A stretch of 64,000 nt of DNA from Comamonas sp. NLF-1-9 (GCF_019195435.1 NZ_CP078069.1:1364001-1428000), one strand, 5' to 3'; positions 1 through 8,768 are shown, counted from the first letter of the stretch. The notes: generated by a model from the letters alone, not told the origin. Numbers and translations are program-made.

Positions 1-919
1 CGGTGCAGACCAGCAGGTCCACCTCGCCACTCTTGAAGGCTTCCAGCGCCTTCAGGCGCTCGTCCTGGCTTTTGTCGCCGTGCAGCGCCGCGGTCTTCAG
101 GCCGTCGCGCGCCAGCGCGCGGGTCAGGCGCGCGCAGCCGAGCTTGCTGTTGACGAAGATGAAAGCCTGGGTGAGTGCGCGCTCCCTGAGCACCTGGCGG
201 ATGGCCGCACGCTTGCCGTCTTCGCTCACGCCGTAAAAGCACTGCTCCACGGTGGACGCCGTGGCGTTGGGGCGCGCGACCTCGATGGTCACCGGATCGT
301 GCAGGTAGCTCGCGGCCAGGCGCTTGATCTCGGGCGAGAAGGTGGCCGAAAAGAGCAGCGTGGTGCGCTCTTTGGGCAGATAGGACAGGATGCGCTGCAA
401 GTCCGGCAGAAAGCCGATGTCCAGCATGCGGTCGGCCTCGTCGAGCACCACGTATTCCACGTGGTTGAGCACCACGTTCCTGGCTTCGATATGGTCGAGC
501 AGGCGCCCGGGCGTGGCCACCAGCACCTCCACGCCCTTCTTGAGCTCGGCCGTCTGCGGTTTCATGTCCATGCCGCCGAACACCACGGTGGAGCGCAGCT
601 GCGTGTACTTGGCGTAGAGCGCCACCTGCTCGGCCACCTGGTCGGCGAGCTCGCGCGTAGGCAGCAGCACCAGCGCGCGCACCGGGTGGCGCGCGGGCGA
701 AGCGGAGGTGTTTTCGTGCGCCAGCATGCGCTGCAGCAGCGGCAGCGCGAAGGCCGCCGTCTTGCCGGTACCGGTCTGGGCCGCACCCATCACGTCCTTG
801 CCGGTGAGTACCACCGGTATGGCTTGTGCCTGAATGGGGGTCATGGTCTCGTAGCCCATGTCGGCTACGGCGCGCTGCAAGGGGTCAGCCAGCGCTACTG
901 ATTGATAAAGCGTCGTCAT
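1..919 (-). CDS. rhlE: DEAD-box ATP-dependent RNA helicase, RhlE type (3' end cut by window)
   Basis: An ATP-dependent RNA helicase of the cytoplasm that would remodel RNA structure in ribosome assembly or mRNA decay. The ATG is at 919-917 and about 306 residues are visible before the window edge. In order I read the Q motif (TPIQAQAIP), Walker A (AAQTGTGKT), PTRELADQV, TPGRLLDH, the DEAD box (DEADRMLD), SAT (LLFSATFS) and the start of the second RecA domain (IFVNSKLG, then LHGDKSQ). These identify the family directly. The RhlE assignment over DeaD or SrmB rests on the wording of the N-terminal domain (MGYETMTPIQ), because the C-terminal tail that separates the subfamilies lies outside the window. 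Confidence 0.85.
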   Translation of the reverse strand, partial: MTTLYQSVALADPLQRAVADMGYETMTPIQAQAIPVVLTGKDVMGAAQTGTGKTAAFALPLLQRMLAHENTSASPARHPVRALVLLPTRELADQVAEQVALYAKYTQLRSTVVFGGMDMKPQTAELKKGVEVLVATPGRLLDHIEARNVVLNHVEYVVLDEADRMLDIGFLPDLQRILSYLPKERTTLLFSATFSPEIKRLAASYLHDPVTIEVARPNATASTVEQCFYGVSEDGKRAAIRQVLRERALTQAFIFVNSKLGCARLTRALARDGLKTAALHGDKSQDERLKALEAFKSGEVDLLVCT

Positions 920-965
920 GAACCCGCAATTGTCGCATTGCAACAAAAAACGGGCAAATCGGGCT

Positions 966-1832
966 TCAAAGCGTGCGCGCGCCGAAGGTGTCGCAGGACT
1001 GCACCGAGCCGCTCTGGTAGCCCTGGGTGAACCAGCGCACACGCTGGGCGCTGCTGCCATGGGTGAAGGCGTCGGGGCGCACGACGCCGCTGCTTTTGCG
1101 CTGCAGCGTATCGTCGCCGATCTGCTCGGCGGCGTTCACTGCCGATGCGATGTCGCCCTGCTCCAGCCAGCCCTTGGCCTGCTGCGAATGCTGCGCCCAG
1201 ACGCCGGCGTAGCAGTCGGCCTGCAACTCCAGGCGCACCGAGAGGGCGTTTTGCTCGCGCTCGCTGATGCGCCCGCGCATGCCGTCCACCTTGGCGCTGG
1301 TGCCGAGCACGGTCTGCACATGATGGCCGACCTCGTGCGCGACGACGTAGGCGCGCGCGAACACGCCGGGCGCCCCGAGCTGGCGGGCCATGGTGTCAAA
1401 AAAGTCCATGTCCAGATACACCTTGTGGTCGCCGGGGCAATAGAACGGGCCCATGGCCGACTGCCCGGTGCCGCAGGCCGTGGGCGTGGCACCGCGAAAC
1501 AGTACCAGGCGCGGCGCCGGATACTGGCCACCGCCCTTGCGGAAGATGTCCGTCCAGACGTCTTCCGTGGAAGCGAGCACGGTGGACACGAAGGCCGCCT
1601 GCCGGTCGTCCTGCGGCGGCTGGCCAGCCGGCACCTGGGCGCTTTGCGGGGCGCCGCCGCCCGAGAGCAGCTCCAGCGTGGTCAAGGGATTGATGCCGAA
1701 TACGCCCCAGCCGACGAGCGCCAGCACCACCGCGCCTATGCCCAGGCTGCGCCCGCCCAGGCCGAATCCGCCCCCGCCTGCACCGCGGCGATCTTCGACG
1801 TTTTCCGACCGACGTTCGCCTTCCCAACGCAT
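966..1832 (-). CDS. Neutral zinc metallopeptidase, YpfJ family
   Basis: A putative membrane-anchored zinc metallopeptidase of 288 residues. The N-terminus is glycine-rich and hydrophilic, followed by one membrane segment near residues 29-47 (SLGIGAVVLALVGWGVFGI), and the rest is predicted to be outside the cytoplasm. The zinc motif HEVGH is at residues 166-170, and LELQADCYAG further on matches the conserved downstream segment of this family. I chose the ATG at 1832-1830 because it gives the usual family start (MRWEGERRSENVEDRRG). The frame stays open upstream, but that part lies over the divergent pcp gene. Only 30 bases separate it from pcp. The substrate is unknown for this family. Confidence 0.85.
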   Translation of the reverse strand: MRWEGERRSENVEDRRGAGGGGFGLGGRSLGIGAVVLALVGWGVFGINPLTTLELLSGGGAPQSAQVPAGQPPQDDRQAAFVSTVLASTEDVWTDIFRKGGGQYPAPRLVLFRGATPTACGTGQSAMGPFYCPGDHKVYLDMDFFDTMARQLGAPGVFARAYVVAHEVGHHVQTVLGTSAKVDGMRGRISEREQNALSVRLELQADCYAGVWAQHSQQAKGWLEQGDIASAVNAAEQIGDDTLQRKSSGVVRPDAFTHGSSAQRVRWFTQGYQSGSVQSCDTFGARTL

Positions 1833-1862
1833 GCCTTGCTCCAAGTGCAGTAAATTGCAGCG

Positions 1863-2549
1863 ATGGTAACGCCAGCTCCCGCCCCCCCGCCTGCCACCCG
1901 GGCCGCTGCACGCCCGACGGTGCTGGTCACCGGGTTTGACGCCTTTGGCGAGCATGCGGTCAACCCCTCGGCCCAGGTGGCCCAGGCGCTGCACCGGCGC
2001 CAGATCGCGGGCTGCCGCGTGGTCGGCGCGCAACTGCCCACGGCGTTTGCCGCGGCCACGGCGCAAGTGCTGCAGTTGCTCGAGCGCCACCAGCCCGCGC
2101 TGGTGCTCTGCCTGGGCCTGGCGGCGGGGCGCGAGGCGCTGCAGCTCGAGCGCGTGGCGCTCAACCGCGACGATGCGCGCCTGCCCGACAACGACGGCGC
2201 CCAGCCGCGCGAGCAGTCCATCATCGAGGCCGCGCCCGCCGCCTACCTTTGCACCCTGCCGACCGAAGCCATGCAGCGCGCCATGGTGGCCGCGGGCGTG
2301 CCCACGGTGGTGTCGCAAAACGCCGGCAGCTTCGTCTGCAACCATGTGTTCTTCCAGCTCATGCACCGCCTGGCGAGCGAGCCGCGCTGGCAGGGCACGC
2401 GCGGCGGCTTCATCCACCTGCCGCCGCTCAGCGGCCAGGGCGAGGGCGGCATGCCGCTCGCCCAGCTGGTGCACGGGGTGCGCACCGGCCTGCGCGCCGC
2501 GCTGACCACGCCCGCGCCCAGCCACACTGGCCACCCCGGCCAGGCCTGA
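1863..2549 (+). CDS. pcp: Pyroglutamyl-peptidase I (C15 cysteine peptidase)
   Basis: A cytoplasmic cysteine peptidase that removes N-terminal pyroglutamate from peptides. The 228 residues carry the family marks: VLVTGFDAFGEHAVNPS near the start, the ERVALN segment with Glu96, the nucleophile Cys159 in NAGSFVCNHVFF, and His185 in GFIHLPPL, a complete triad. It is a little longer than typical family members because of a Pro/Ala-rich N-terminus of about 17 residues. A later start cannot be excluded, but I see no better in-frame ATG before the conserved core. The next gene begins 2 bases after the stop, so the two are probably co-transcribed. Confidence 0.9.
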   Translation: MVTPAPAPPPATRAAARPTVLVTGFDAFGEHAVNPSAQVAQALHRRQIAGCRVVGAQLPTAFAAATAQVLQLLERHQPALVLCLGLAAGREALQLERVALNRDDARLPDNDGAQPREQSIIEAAPAAYLCTLPTEAMQRAMVAAGVPTVVSQNAGSFVCNHVFFQLMHRLASEPRWQGTRGGFIHLPPLSGQGEGGMPLAQLVHGVRTGLRAALTTPAPSHTGHPGQA

Positions 2550-2551
2550 GC

Positions 2552-3463
2552 ATGCAGGCCACGAGCGAGGCAACGCGCACCGCAGCAAGCCTGCCCTGGA
2601 ATGCGCTGCTCGACGAGATCGAGGCGCTGCTGCGCGCAGGGGTCGCCCAGGTGCCCCCGCGCATCGTCATGCCCACGGGCGAGGGCAGCGTGCTCTTCGT
2701 GATGCCGGCCACCGACGGCGTGGTGGCGATGACCAAGCTGATCAGCTTCACCGCCGCCAACGCCGGCAGCGGCCGCCCGACCATCCAGGGCGATGTGAGC
2801 GTGTTTGACGTGGCCAGTGGCGAGCGCCGGCTGATCCTGGACGGCCCGACGGTGACCGCGCGGCGCACCGCTGCGGTATCGGCGCTGGCGGCGCGGCATC
2901 TGGCGGCCCGCCCGGACGGCGCGACGCTGATCATCGGCGCCGGCGTGCAGGGTCGCGCGCATCTGGAGGCCTACACCGCCGCGCTTGGCGTGCGCCGCTT
3001 CGTGCTTGCCTCGCGCAGGCTGGCCAGCGCCGAAGCGCTCGCGCGGCATGCGCGCACCCTGGGTCTGCAGGCCCAAGCCGTGGCCGATGCGCACGCGGCG
3101 CTTGCCCACTGTCCGCTGGTCGTGACCTGCACGCCGGCGAACGCGGTGGTGCTCAGCGGGCCGCTGCGAGCCGACGCCTTCGTGGCCGCGGTCGGTGCGT
3201 TCACGCCGCAGATGCGCGAGCTCGACGCCGGCCTGTGCCGCCACTTTGCCGAGCACGGGCGCATCGTGGTCGATACGCGCGACGCGGAGCATGAGGCGGG
3301 CGACTTGCTGCAGGCCGGCATCGCCGTGGCGCCGCTGCCCAGCCTGCAGGATGTGCTGCGCGGGCCGGCGCCGCTGCGCGGCGGCGCCGTGCTGTTCAAG
3401 AGCTGCGGCTGGGCCGGCTGGGATCTGGCGGCGGCGCGCCTGGCGCTGCGCCATGCGCGCTGA
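2552..3463 (+). CDS. Ornithine cyclodeaminase / mu-crystallin family reductase (probable delta-1-pyrroline-2-carboxylate reductase)
   Basis: An NAD(P)H-dependent imine reductase of 303 residues. The N-terminal half has the OCD-family substrate region (GVAQVPPRIVMPTGEGSVLF and a conserved MTKLISF), and a Rossmann nucleotide site follows (ATLIIGAGVQGRAHLEAY). Members of this branch reduce cyclic ketimines such as delta-1-pyrroline-2-carboxylate or delta-1-piperideine-2-carboxylate to L-proline or L-pipecolate. Others are ornithine cyclodeaminases or alanine dehydrogenases, so the substrate is inferred. It starts 2 bases after pcp, which suggests coupled translation and a shared role in proline or pyroglutamate turnover. 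The downstream gene dcd is convergent, 9 bases away. Confidence 0.75.
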   Translation: MQATSEATRTAASLPWNALLDEIEALLRAGVAQVPPRIVMPTGEGSVLFVMPATDGVVAMTKLISFTAANAGSGRPTIQGDVSVFDVASGERRLILDGPTVTARRTAAVSALAARHLAARPDGATLIIGAGVQGRAHLEAYTAALGVRRFVLASRRLASAEALARHARTLGLQAQAVADAHAALAHCPLVVTCTPANAVVLSGPLRADAFVAAVGAFTPQMRELDAGLCRHFAEHGRIVVDTRDAEHEAGDLLQAGIAVAPLPSLQDVLRGPAPLRGGAVLFKSCGWAGWDLAAARLALRHAR

Positions 3464-3472
3464 AAGAGAAGC

Positions 3473-4039
3473 TCAGGCGCGCGGCAAGGTCACGCCCTGC
3501 TGGCCCTGGTACTTGCCCTTGCGGTCGCGGTAGCTCACCTCGCAGACCTCGTCGCTCTGGAAGAACAACACCTGGGCGCAACCCTCGCCCGCGTAGATCT
3601 TGGCAGGCAGCGGCGTGGTGTTGCTGAATTCAAGCGTCACATAGCCTTCCCATTCGGGCTCGAAGGGCGTGACGTTGACGATGATGCCGCAGCGCGCATA
3701 AGTGCTTTTGCCCAGGCAGACGGTGAGCACGTCGCGCGGGATGCGGAAATATTCGACGGTGCGCGCCAGCGCAAAGCTGTTGGGCGGGATGATGCAGGAG
3801 TCGCCCTCGAAGTCGACGAAGCTGTTTTCGTCGAAGTTCTTCGGGTCCACCACGGTGCTGTGGATGTTGGTGAAAACCTTGAATTCGCGCGCGCAGCGGA
3901 TGTCGTAGCCGTAGCTGCTGGTGCCGTAGCTGATGACCTTGCGGCCGTCGACCTCGCGCACCTGGCCGGGCTCGAAGGGCTCGATCATGCCGTGCTCGCT
4001 GGCCATGCGCCGGATCCACTTGTCGCTCTTGATGCTCAT
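3473..4039 (-). CDS. dcd: dCTP deaminase
   Basis: Deaminates dCTP to dUTP, the entry to dTMP synthesis in many proteobacteria; cytoplasmic. The 188 residues match the family over their full length: [13 protein letters not shown] at the start, [35 protein letters not shown], and [18 protein letters not shown] with the conserved glutamate region, ending in [11 protein letters not shown]. The ATG at 4039 is preceded by a good ribosome site (AGGAG, read on the minus strand at about 4047-4051) and a TAGAAT box at 4066-4061 that may be its -10. A dispersed repeat (4081-4129) lies upstream and separates it from puuD. Confidence 0.96.
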   Translation of the reverse strand: MSIKSDKWIRRMASEHGMIEPFEPGQVREVDGRKVISYGTSSYGYDIRCAREFKVFTNIHSTVVDPKNFDENSFVDFEGDSCIIPPNSFALARTVEYFRIPRDVLTVCLGKSTYARCGIIVNVTPFEPEWEGYVTLEFSNTTPLPAKIYAGEGCAQVLFFQSDEVCEVSYRDRKGKYQGQQGVTLPRA

Positions 4040-4080
4040 GGAAGAACTCCTGTTGTGCGGATTCTAACCGTTGCATCAAT

Positions 4081-4129
4081 AACAATAGCTGCTCGCGCTT
4101 GCCTGGCAAGCGCTGCAGCCATATTTCTT
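4081..4129 (+). repeat. Dispersed intergenic repeat, copy 1 (perfect hairpin)
   Basis: The copy begins AACAATAGCTGCTCG. GCGCTTGCC at 4095-4103 is mirrored by GGCAAGCGC at 4105-4113, a 9-bp stem with a 1-base loop. It lies between dcd and the 3' end of puuD and may stop transcription of either. Related copies occur at 8642, 18000, 26043, 40436, 46665, 55451 and 59628. Confidence 0.7.
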
Positions 4130-4136
4130 TCAAACT

Positions 4137-5339
4137 TCAGCGGTCCACGTGGGCGCCGCCCTCGTACCAGCGCTTGAACATGTCGAGCTGCTGCGGGCTG
4201 AGCGCGTCGGGGTTGCCAAAAGGCATCTTGCGCAGCTGCACGACCTGCTGGTAGATCTGCTGGGCGTGCTGCTTCACGTCCTCGGGCGTGTCGAACTTCA
4301 CGCCTTTTTGCTGGATGGTGGCGCTGCTGTGGCAGACGAAGCACTGCTCCTTCATGACCGCGTGCAGATCGGCAAAGGCCACGGGTTCGCTGGAGCTGCT
4401 GCTCGCCTGCGGCGCGGGCTTGAGCCAGGCGACGAGCGCAAGCAGCAGCACGATGCCCACCGCCGCATACGGCCAGGGGTGGCGGTTGCGCCCGAGCTTG
4501 TAGCCGTGGCGCAGCACGAAGAACTGGCGGATCAGCGCGCCCGCGGCCATCATCACGATCAGGATCAGCCAGTTGTTCGGCGCGGTGTTCATCCAGCCGT
4601 AGTGGGTGGAGAGCATGGCAAAGACCACTGGCAGCGTGAAATAGGTGTTGTGCACGCTGCGCTGCTTGCCGCGTTGCCCGTGCACCGGGTCCACCGGCTG
4701 GCCGGCCTTGAGCGCGGCCACCACCTTGCGCTGGCCGGGGATGATCCAGAACAGCACGTTGGCGCTCATGGAAGTGGCCAGCATCGCGCCCATGAGCAGA
4801 AAAGCCGCCTGGCCGGGAAAGATGCGGCAAGCGAGCCAGGCCGCGATGCACACCAGCACGGCCACCAGCGCGCCAACGATGGTGTCGCCCCGCTCTTTCT
4901 GGCCCCAGATGCGGCAGATCATGTCGTACAGCAGCCAGAAGACGACGAGAAAGGCGAGCGCCGCCACCACCGCCATGGCGGGCGACATCAGCGGCGCGGC
5001 CGGGTTGACCAGATAGACACCGGCGTTCCACAGGTAGGAGACGGACAGCAGGGCAAAGCCCGACAGCCAGGTGGTGTAGCTCTCCCAGAAGAACCAGTGC
5101 AGATGATCGGGCAGCTTGGGCGGCGAGACGTTGTATTTGACCGGGTGGTAGAAGCCCCCGCCGTGCACCGCCCAGAGCTCGCCGGTGGCGCCGTCCCGGC
5201 GCAGTTTTTCATCCACCGGGGGCGTGAGACTGCTGTCCAGAAAGACGAAGTAAAAGGACGAGCCCACCCAGGCGATGGCGGTGATGACGTGCAGCCAACG
5301 CAGCAGCAGATTGGCCCAGTCCAGCAGATAAGCTTCCAT
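4137..5339 (-). CDS. puuD: Urate hydroxylase PuuD, membrane protein with C-terminal cytochrome c
   Basis: Oxidises urate to 5-hydroxyisourate at the inner membrane, passing electrons through a fused cytochrome c instead of to oxygen as in soluble uricase. The 400-residue protein has about eight hydrophobic segments, beginning with LLRWLHVITAIAWVGSSFYF and including the conserved HWFFWESYTTWLSGF. A c-type heme site CFVCH lies at residues 333-337 with KMPFGN downstream as a plausible axial methionine. The ATG at 5339 has GGAGA seven bases upstream. A TTG two codons earlier (5345) is a weaker alternative. A possible operator copy lies at 5448-5462. It belongs with uraH and the uraD-allC and puuE genes of this window. 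Confidence 0.92.
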   Translation of the reverse strand: MEAYLLDWANLLLRWLHVITAIAWVGSSFYFVFLDSSLTPPVDEKLRRDGATGELWAVHGGGFYHPVKYNVSPPKLPDHLHWFFWESYTTWLSGFALLSVSYLWNAGVYLVNPAAPLMSPAMAVVAALAFLVVFWLLYDMICRIWGQKERGDTIVGALVAVLVCIAAWLACRIFPGQAAFLLMGAMLATSMSANVLFWIIPGQRKVVAALKAGQPVDPVHGQRGKQRSVHNTYFTLPVVFAMLSTHYGWMNTAPNNWLILIVMMAAGALIRQFFVLRHGYKLGRNRHPWPYAAVGIVLLLALVAWLKPAPQASSSSSEPVAFADLHAVMKEQCFVCHSSATIQQKGVKFDTPEDVKQHAQQIYQQVVQLRKMPFGNPDALSPQQLDMFKRWYEGGAHVDR

Positions 5340-5447
5340 GTGCAAGTCTCCGGCTGCTCACCACCGCGGGCGCTCTGAGCAGCTCATGAGAGGCCGCGCT
5401 CGGCGCATGCCTGCATGCTCCGGCACCGCTGCGACCTGGTTTGTGGA

Positions 5448-5462
5448 CACAAATTGTATGCA
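5448..5462 (-). promoter_or_regulatory. Weak copy of the purine-regulon operator upstream of puuD
   Basis: The minus strand reads TGCATACAATTTGTG. It matches the copy upstream of the GntR gene (TGCATACACTTTTTGTG) except for two fewer bases in the middle. It lies 109 bases upstream of puuD and just after the xdhC stop. The change in spacing makes it a weaker candidate than the other three. Confidence 0.4.
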
Positions 5463-5472
5463 GATGGCCCGC

Positions 5473-6318
5473 TCAATCCAGCGGGCTTACCCGCATCAGG
5501 AGTTGCGCGGCCACCGCCACGGCAATCACCTGCGGGTCTTTGCCGACGATGCCGGGCACGCCTATCGGGCAGGTGACGTGGGCGAAGTCGGCCTCGGTGT
5601 AGCCGCGCGCCTCCAGCCGGTGGCGAAAGCTCGCCCACTTGGTCTTGCTGCCGATCAGGCCGATGAAGGGCAGGTCGGCGCGCGCGCGCTGGCGCTTGAG
5701 GCATTCGGCCACGATGTCCTGGTCTTCGGCATGGCTGAAGCTCATGATCAGCACCTGCGAGCCCGGTGCGATGTCGGCCACCGCCGCCTGCACCGGGTCG
5801 GAATACTCGCAGCGCACCTTGCTGGACAGGCCTTCGGGAAAGATCTCGTCGCGGCTGTCGACCCACTGGATGGCAAACGGCAGCGGCGCCAGCACCCGCA
5901 CCAGCGCGCGGCCCACATGGCCGCCGCCAAACAGCGTCAGCGGGTGCAGCCGCGGCGCCAGGCGCTCGCGCACCCTCGCCAGATCCTGCGGGCCCAGGCA
6001 TTCAAAGCGCAAAAACACCACCCCGCCGCAGCACTGGCCCAGGCTCGGGCCCAGCGCCTGGCGCTGCAGCGGCTCATCGGGCGCCTGGCCGGCTGCGCAG
6101 GCCCGCAGGCGCGCGCGCGCCTGGTGCATGGCCTGCCATTCCAGATGGCCGCCGCCGATGGAGCCGATCAGCAGCGCGGGCTCGGCCTGCGCAATCGCCA
6201 TCCAGGCGCCGGCTTCGCGCGGGGTCGAGCCCTGCACCCGCTGCACCGTCACCAGGCACACCGGGCCGCGCGCCAGGGCGGCGAGCAGCTGTTCCAGCGG
6301 GGTCTGCGGCGCGGGCAT
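5473..6318 (-). CDS. xdhC: Xanthine dehydrogenase accessory protein XdhC
   Basis: Binds and sulfurates the molybdenum cofactor and delivers it to xanthine dehydrogenase, in the cytoplasm. The 281 residues show the XdhC pattern: an N-terminal domain with GSTPREAGAWM, GSIGGGHLEWQAM and the LGQCCGGVVFLRFE motif, then a Rossmann-like domain (LTLFGGGHVGRALVRVLA) and the conserved end FAHVTCPIGVPGIVGKDPQVIAVAVAAQLL. The ATG at 6318 is preferred because upstream residues in the same frame do not fit the family. It follows uraH by 7 bases, so the two are one operon. The xanthine dehydrogenase subunits themselves are not in the window. Confidence 0.92.
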   Translation of the reverse strand: MPAPQTPLEQLLAALARGPVCLVTVQRVQGSTPREAGAWMAIAQAEPALLIGSIGGGHLEWQAMHQARARLRACAAGQAPDEPLQRQALGPSLGQCCGGVVFLRFECLGPQDLARVRERLAPRLHPLTLFGGGHVGRALVRVLAPLPFAIQWVDSRDEIFPEGLSSKVRCEYSDPVQAAVADIAPGSQVLIMSFSHAEDQDIVAECLKRQRARADLPFIGLIGSKTKWASFRHRLEARGYTEADFAHVTCPIGVPGIVGKDPQVIAVAVAAQLLMRVSPLD

Positions 6319-6325
6319 GGGCTGC

Positions 6326-6676
6326 TCAGGAGCCACGGTAGGTGGAATAGCTCCAGGGGCTGACCAGCAAGGGCACGTGGTAGTGCTGCCCGGGATGGGC
6401 GATGCCAAAGTCCAGGCTCACGCGGTTCAGGAAGTTGGGCTCGGGCAACTCCACCGCGCGGGCCTTGAAATAGGCCGCAACCTCGAAGCTCAGCCGGTAG
6501 GTGCCCACGCGCAGACTGGCGTTGTCCAGCAGCGGGGCGTCGCTGCGCCCATCGGCATTGAGCGTCAGGCGCTTGATCAGCATGGCCTTGTCGCCATCGG
6601 TGGCGTACAGCGCCACCTGCATGCCGGCGGCCGGGCAGCCGTGCATGGTGTCCAGAACGTGGGTACTCAGTCCCAT
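6326..6676 (-). CDS. uraH: 5-hydroxyisourate hydrolase
   Basis: Hydrolyses 5-hydroxyisourate to OHCU, the second step of urate breakdown. The 116 residues have the transthyretin-related signature at both ends: MGLSTHVLDTMHGCPA at the start and the diagnostic C-terminus SYSTYRGS. Catalytic residues are visible: the His in STHVLD, the Arg of the IKRLTLNADGR stretch and the His in HYHVPLL. The frame is open 69 bases further upstream, but the ATG at 6676 gives the standard start and leaves the operator at 6719-6735 untranslated. It is the first gene of uraH-xdhC and lies divergent from the gamma-glutamyltransferase gene. Confidence 0.94.
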   Translation of the reverse strand: MGLSTHVLDTMHGCPAAGMQVALYATDGDKAMLIKRLTLNADGRSDAPLLDNASLRVGTYRLSFEVAAYFKARAVELPEPNFLNRVSLDFGIAHPGQHYHVPLLVSPWSYSTYRGS

Positions 6677-6718
6677 GGCCTTGTCTCCTGTTGCAGGTCC
6701 ATCGACGATGCAGGAAAG

Positions 6719-6735
6719 TGTATACACTTTTTGTA
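6719..6735 (+). promoter_or_regulatory. Putative purine-regulon operator between uraH and ggt
   Basis: The sequence TGTATACACTTTTTGTA occurs here and, base for base, at 21254-21270 upstream of the NCS2 permease. It overlaps a perfect 16-base palindrome, AAAGTGTATACACTTT, at 6715-6730. It lies about 40 bases upstream of uraH and could also act on ggt. The GntR-type protein encoded at 16344 is the likely binder (inference). Confidence 0.7.
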
Positions 6736-6795
6736 CTCTCGCCATGCTTGGGTGAAGGTTTAGGCTTGCGGCTTCGTCGCACGTGAAGGCCCGCC

Positions 6796-8568
6796 ATGCC
6801 CGCCCATCGCCCTTTCCTGCTTCTTGCTGCCGCGCTGCTGGCGCTGAGCGCCGGCTGCAGCCATGCGCCGAGCGCGCCTGCGACCGCGCCTGCGCAGGCG
6901 CCGGCTGCGCGCGCCGCCGCTGCGGCCTACGACTTCGACAAGGACATCTTCCACCCGGTGCTGGCGCGCCACGGCATGGTGGCCAGCGAGCAGGCGCTGG
7001 CCACGCGCATAGGGCTCGACGTGCTGCGCCAGGGCGGCAACGCGGTGGACGCGGCGGTGGCCGTGGGCTTTGCGCTGGCCGTGGCCCTGCCCAATGCGGG
7101 CAACCTGGGCGGTGGCGGCTTCATGCTGGTGCACGACGCGCGCAGGGGCCGCCAGGTGGCGCTGGACTTTCGCGAGATGGCGCCGGCCGGCGCGCATCGG
7201 CGCATGTACCTGGACGCCGAGGGCAAGGTGATAGACGGCAAGTCGCTCTACACCCACTACGCCGTCGGCGTGCCCGGCACCGTGGCGGGCCTGGCGCATG
7301 CGCTGCGCCAGTGGGGCACGCTCACGCTGGCCCAGGCGGTAGAGCCCGCCGCCCGCCTGGCCGAGCAAGGCTACGCCGTCAGCCCCACGCTGGCCAAGGT
7401 GCTCGCGCGCGAGCGCAAGACGCTGGCGCCCTGGCCCGCCAGCCGGGCCATCTTCTGGAAAGACGGCGCGCCGATGAAGCAGGGCGAGCTGCTGGTGCAA
7501 AAAGACCTGGCTGCGTCGTTGCGCCTGATCGGCGCCCAGGGCCCGGCGGCCTTCTACGAGGGCGAGATCGCGCGCAAGATTGCCGCCGAGATGGCGCCAC
7601 ACGCCGGCAGCATCACCCTGGCCGACCTGAAGAACTACCGTGTGCTCGAGCGCGAGCCGATGCGCGGCAGCTACCGCGGCCACGAGATCGTCACCATGCC
7701 GCCGCCGTCCTCTGGCGGCGCGCATCTGGTGCAGATGCTCAACATCCTGGAGCGCTGGCCGCTGGCCGACTGGGGCGCAAACAGCGCGCGCACCGTGCAC
7801 CACATGGTCGAGGCGATGAAGCTCGCCTACGCCGACCGCGCCGAATACCTGGGCGACCCCGACTTCGTGCGCGTGCCGCTTGCCGGCCTGATCAGCAAGC
7901 GCTACGCCGACCAGCTCGCCGCCGGCATCGCGCCGCAGCGCGCGCGCAGCGCCAGCGACATCCGCGCCGGCCAGCCGCAGGCCTATGAAAGCGCCCAGAC
8001 CACGCATTTTTCAGTGGTCGATGCGCAGGGCAACGCGGTGGCCGTCACCTACACGCTCAACACCAACTTCGGCAGCGGCATCGTCGCGGCCGAAACCGGC
8101 ATCGTGCTGAACAACGAGATGGACGACTTTGCCGCGCGCCCGGGCGTGGCCAATGCCTACGGGCTGGTCGGCGGCGACGCCAACGCGGTGGCCGCGGGCA
8201 AGCGCCCGCTGTCCTCGATGACGCCGACGCTGGTGCTGCAGGACGGCAAGCTGCGCCTGGTCACCGGCAGCCCGGGCGGGCCGCGCATCATCACCACGGT
8301 GCTCGAGACCGTGGTCAACCTCATCGACTTCGGCATGAACCCGCTGCAGGCGGCGGCCACGCCGCGCTTTCACCATCAGTGGATGCCAGACGAGCTGCGC
8401 GTGGAGCAAGGCTTCTCGCGCGACACGCTGGACTTGCTGCGCGCCTGGGGCCACAAGCCAGTCGTCAAACCGGCCATGGGGCGCACCCAGACCATAGAGC
8501 TGCGCGGCGGCCTGCTCCATGGCGCGTCGGACCCGCGCAACCCCGACGGGCTCACCCTCGGCTACTGA
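6796..8568 (+). CDS. ggt: Gamma-glutamyltransferase (lipoprotein-type signal)
   Basis: An exported enzyme that transfers or hydrolyses the gamma-glutamyl group of glutathione and similar compounds. The 590-residue precursor begins with a lipoprotein signal (LLLAAALLALSAGC). It then has the family segments HGMVASEQALATRIGLDVL, GGNAVDAAVAVGFALAV and GGGGFMLVHD. The autoprocessing site is at TTHFSVVDAQGN, with Thr402 expected to become the N-terminal nucleophile of the small subunit, and substrate-binding segments PLSSMTPTLVL and SPGGPRIITTV follow. Full length for the family. It lies divergent from uraH across 119 bases that hold the purine operator, so it may share that control, though gamma-glutamyl chemistry has no direct place in urate breakdown. 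Confidence 0.93.
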   Translation: MPAHRPFLLLAAALLALSAGCSHAPSAPATAPAQAPAARAAAAAYDFDKDIFHPVLARHGMVASEQALATRIGLDVLRQGGNAVDAAVAVGFALAVALPNAGNLGGGGFMLVHDARRGRQVALDFREMAPAGAHRRMYLDAEGKVIDGKSLYTHYAVGVPGTVAGLAHALRQWGTLTLAQAVEPAARLAEQGYAVSPTLAKVLARERKTLAPWPASRAIFWKDGAPMKQGELLVQKDLAASLRLIGAQGPAAFYEGEIARKIAAEMAPHAGSITLADLKNYRVLEREPMRGSYRGHEIVTMPPPSSGGAHLVQMLNILERWPLADWGANSARTVHHMVEAMKLAYADRAEYLGDPDFVRVPLAGLISKRYADQLAAGIAPQRARSASDIRAGQPQAYESAQTTHFSVVDAQGNAVAVTYTLNTNFGSGIVAAETGIVLNNEMDDFAARPGVANAYGLVGGDANAVAAGKRPLSSMTPTLVLQDGKLRLVTGSPGGPRIITTVLETVVNLIDFGMNPLQAAATPRFHHQWMPDELRVEQGFSRDTLDLLRAWGHKPVVKPAMGRTQTIELRGGLLHGASDPRNPDGLTLGY

Positions 8569-8641
8569 GGCGGGCGTCTCCCCGCGATGGCGGTCTTCGG
8601 CCCTGGCGCGGGCCGTGGATGGGACGTCTGCTCTTGAAACG

Positions 8642-8680
8642 CAAGCTGCTCGCGCCGTATCAACGGGCGTTTCAGATACA
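8642..8680 (+). repeat. Degenerate copy of the dispersed repeat
   Basis: AGCTGCTCGCGC followed by GGCGTTTCAG keeps the two flanks of the repeat while the central hairpin has diverged. It sits in the convergent space between ggt and the glycerate kinase gene (8569-8768), where nothing else is recognisable. Confidence 0.4.
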
Positions 8681-8768
8681 AGACACTCTGGAATCCTTGT
8701 TCCTTATGCGCAAGCAGCTCCCGTAGTCATAGCTACCGTGCTGCCTGCGGCTTGCACCCGCGCGCCGC

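Noticed and set aside
8701..8750. A second possible copy of the dispersed repeat after 8680 (AGCTCCCGTAGTCATAGCTACC)
   Set aside because: Only the AGCT-rich end matches; the hairpin arms cannot be found.
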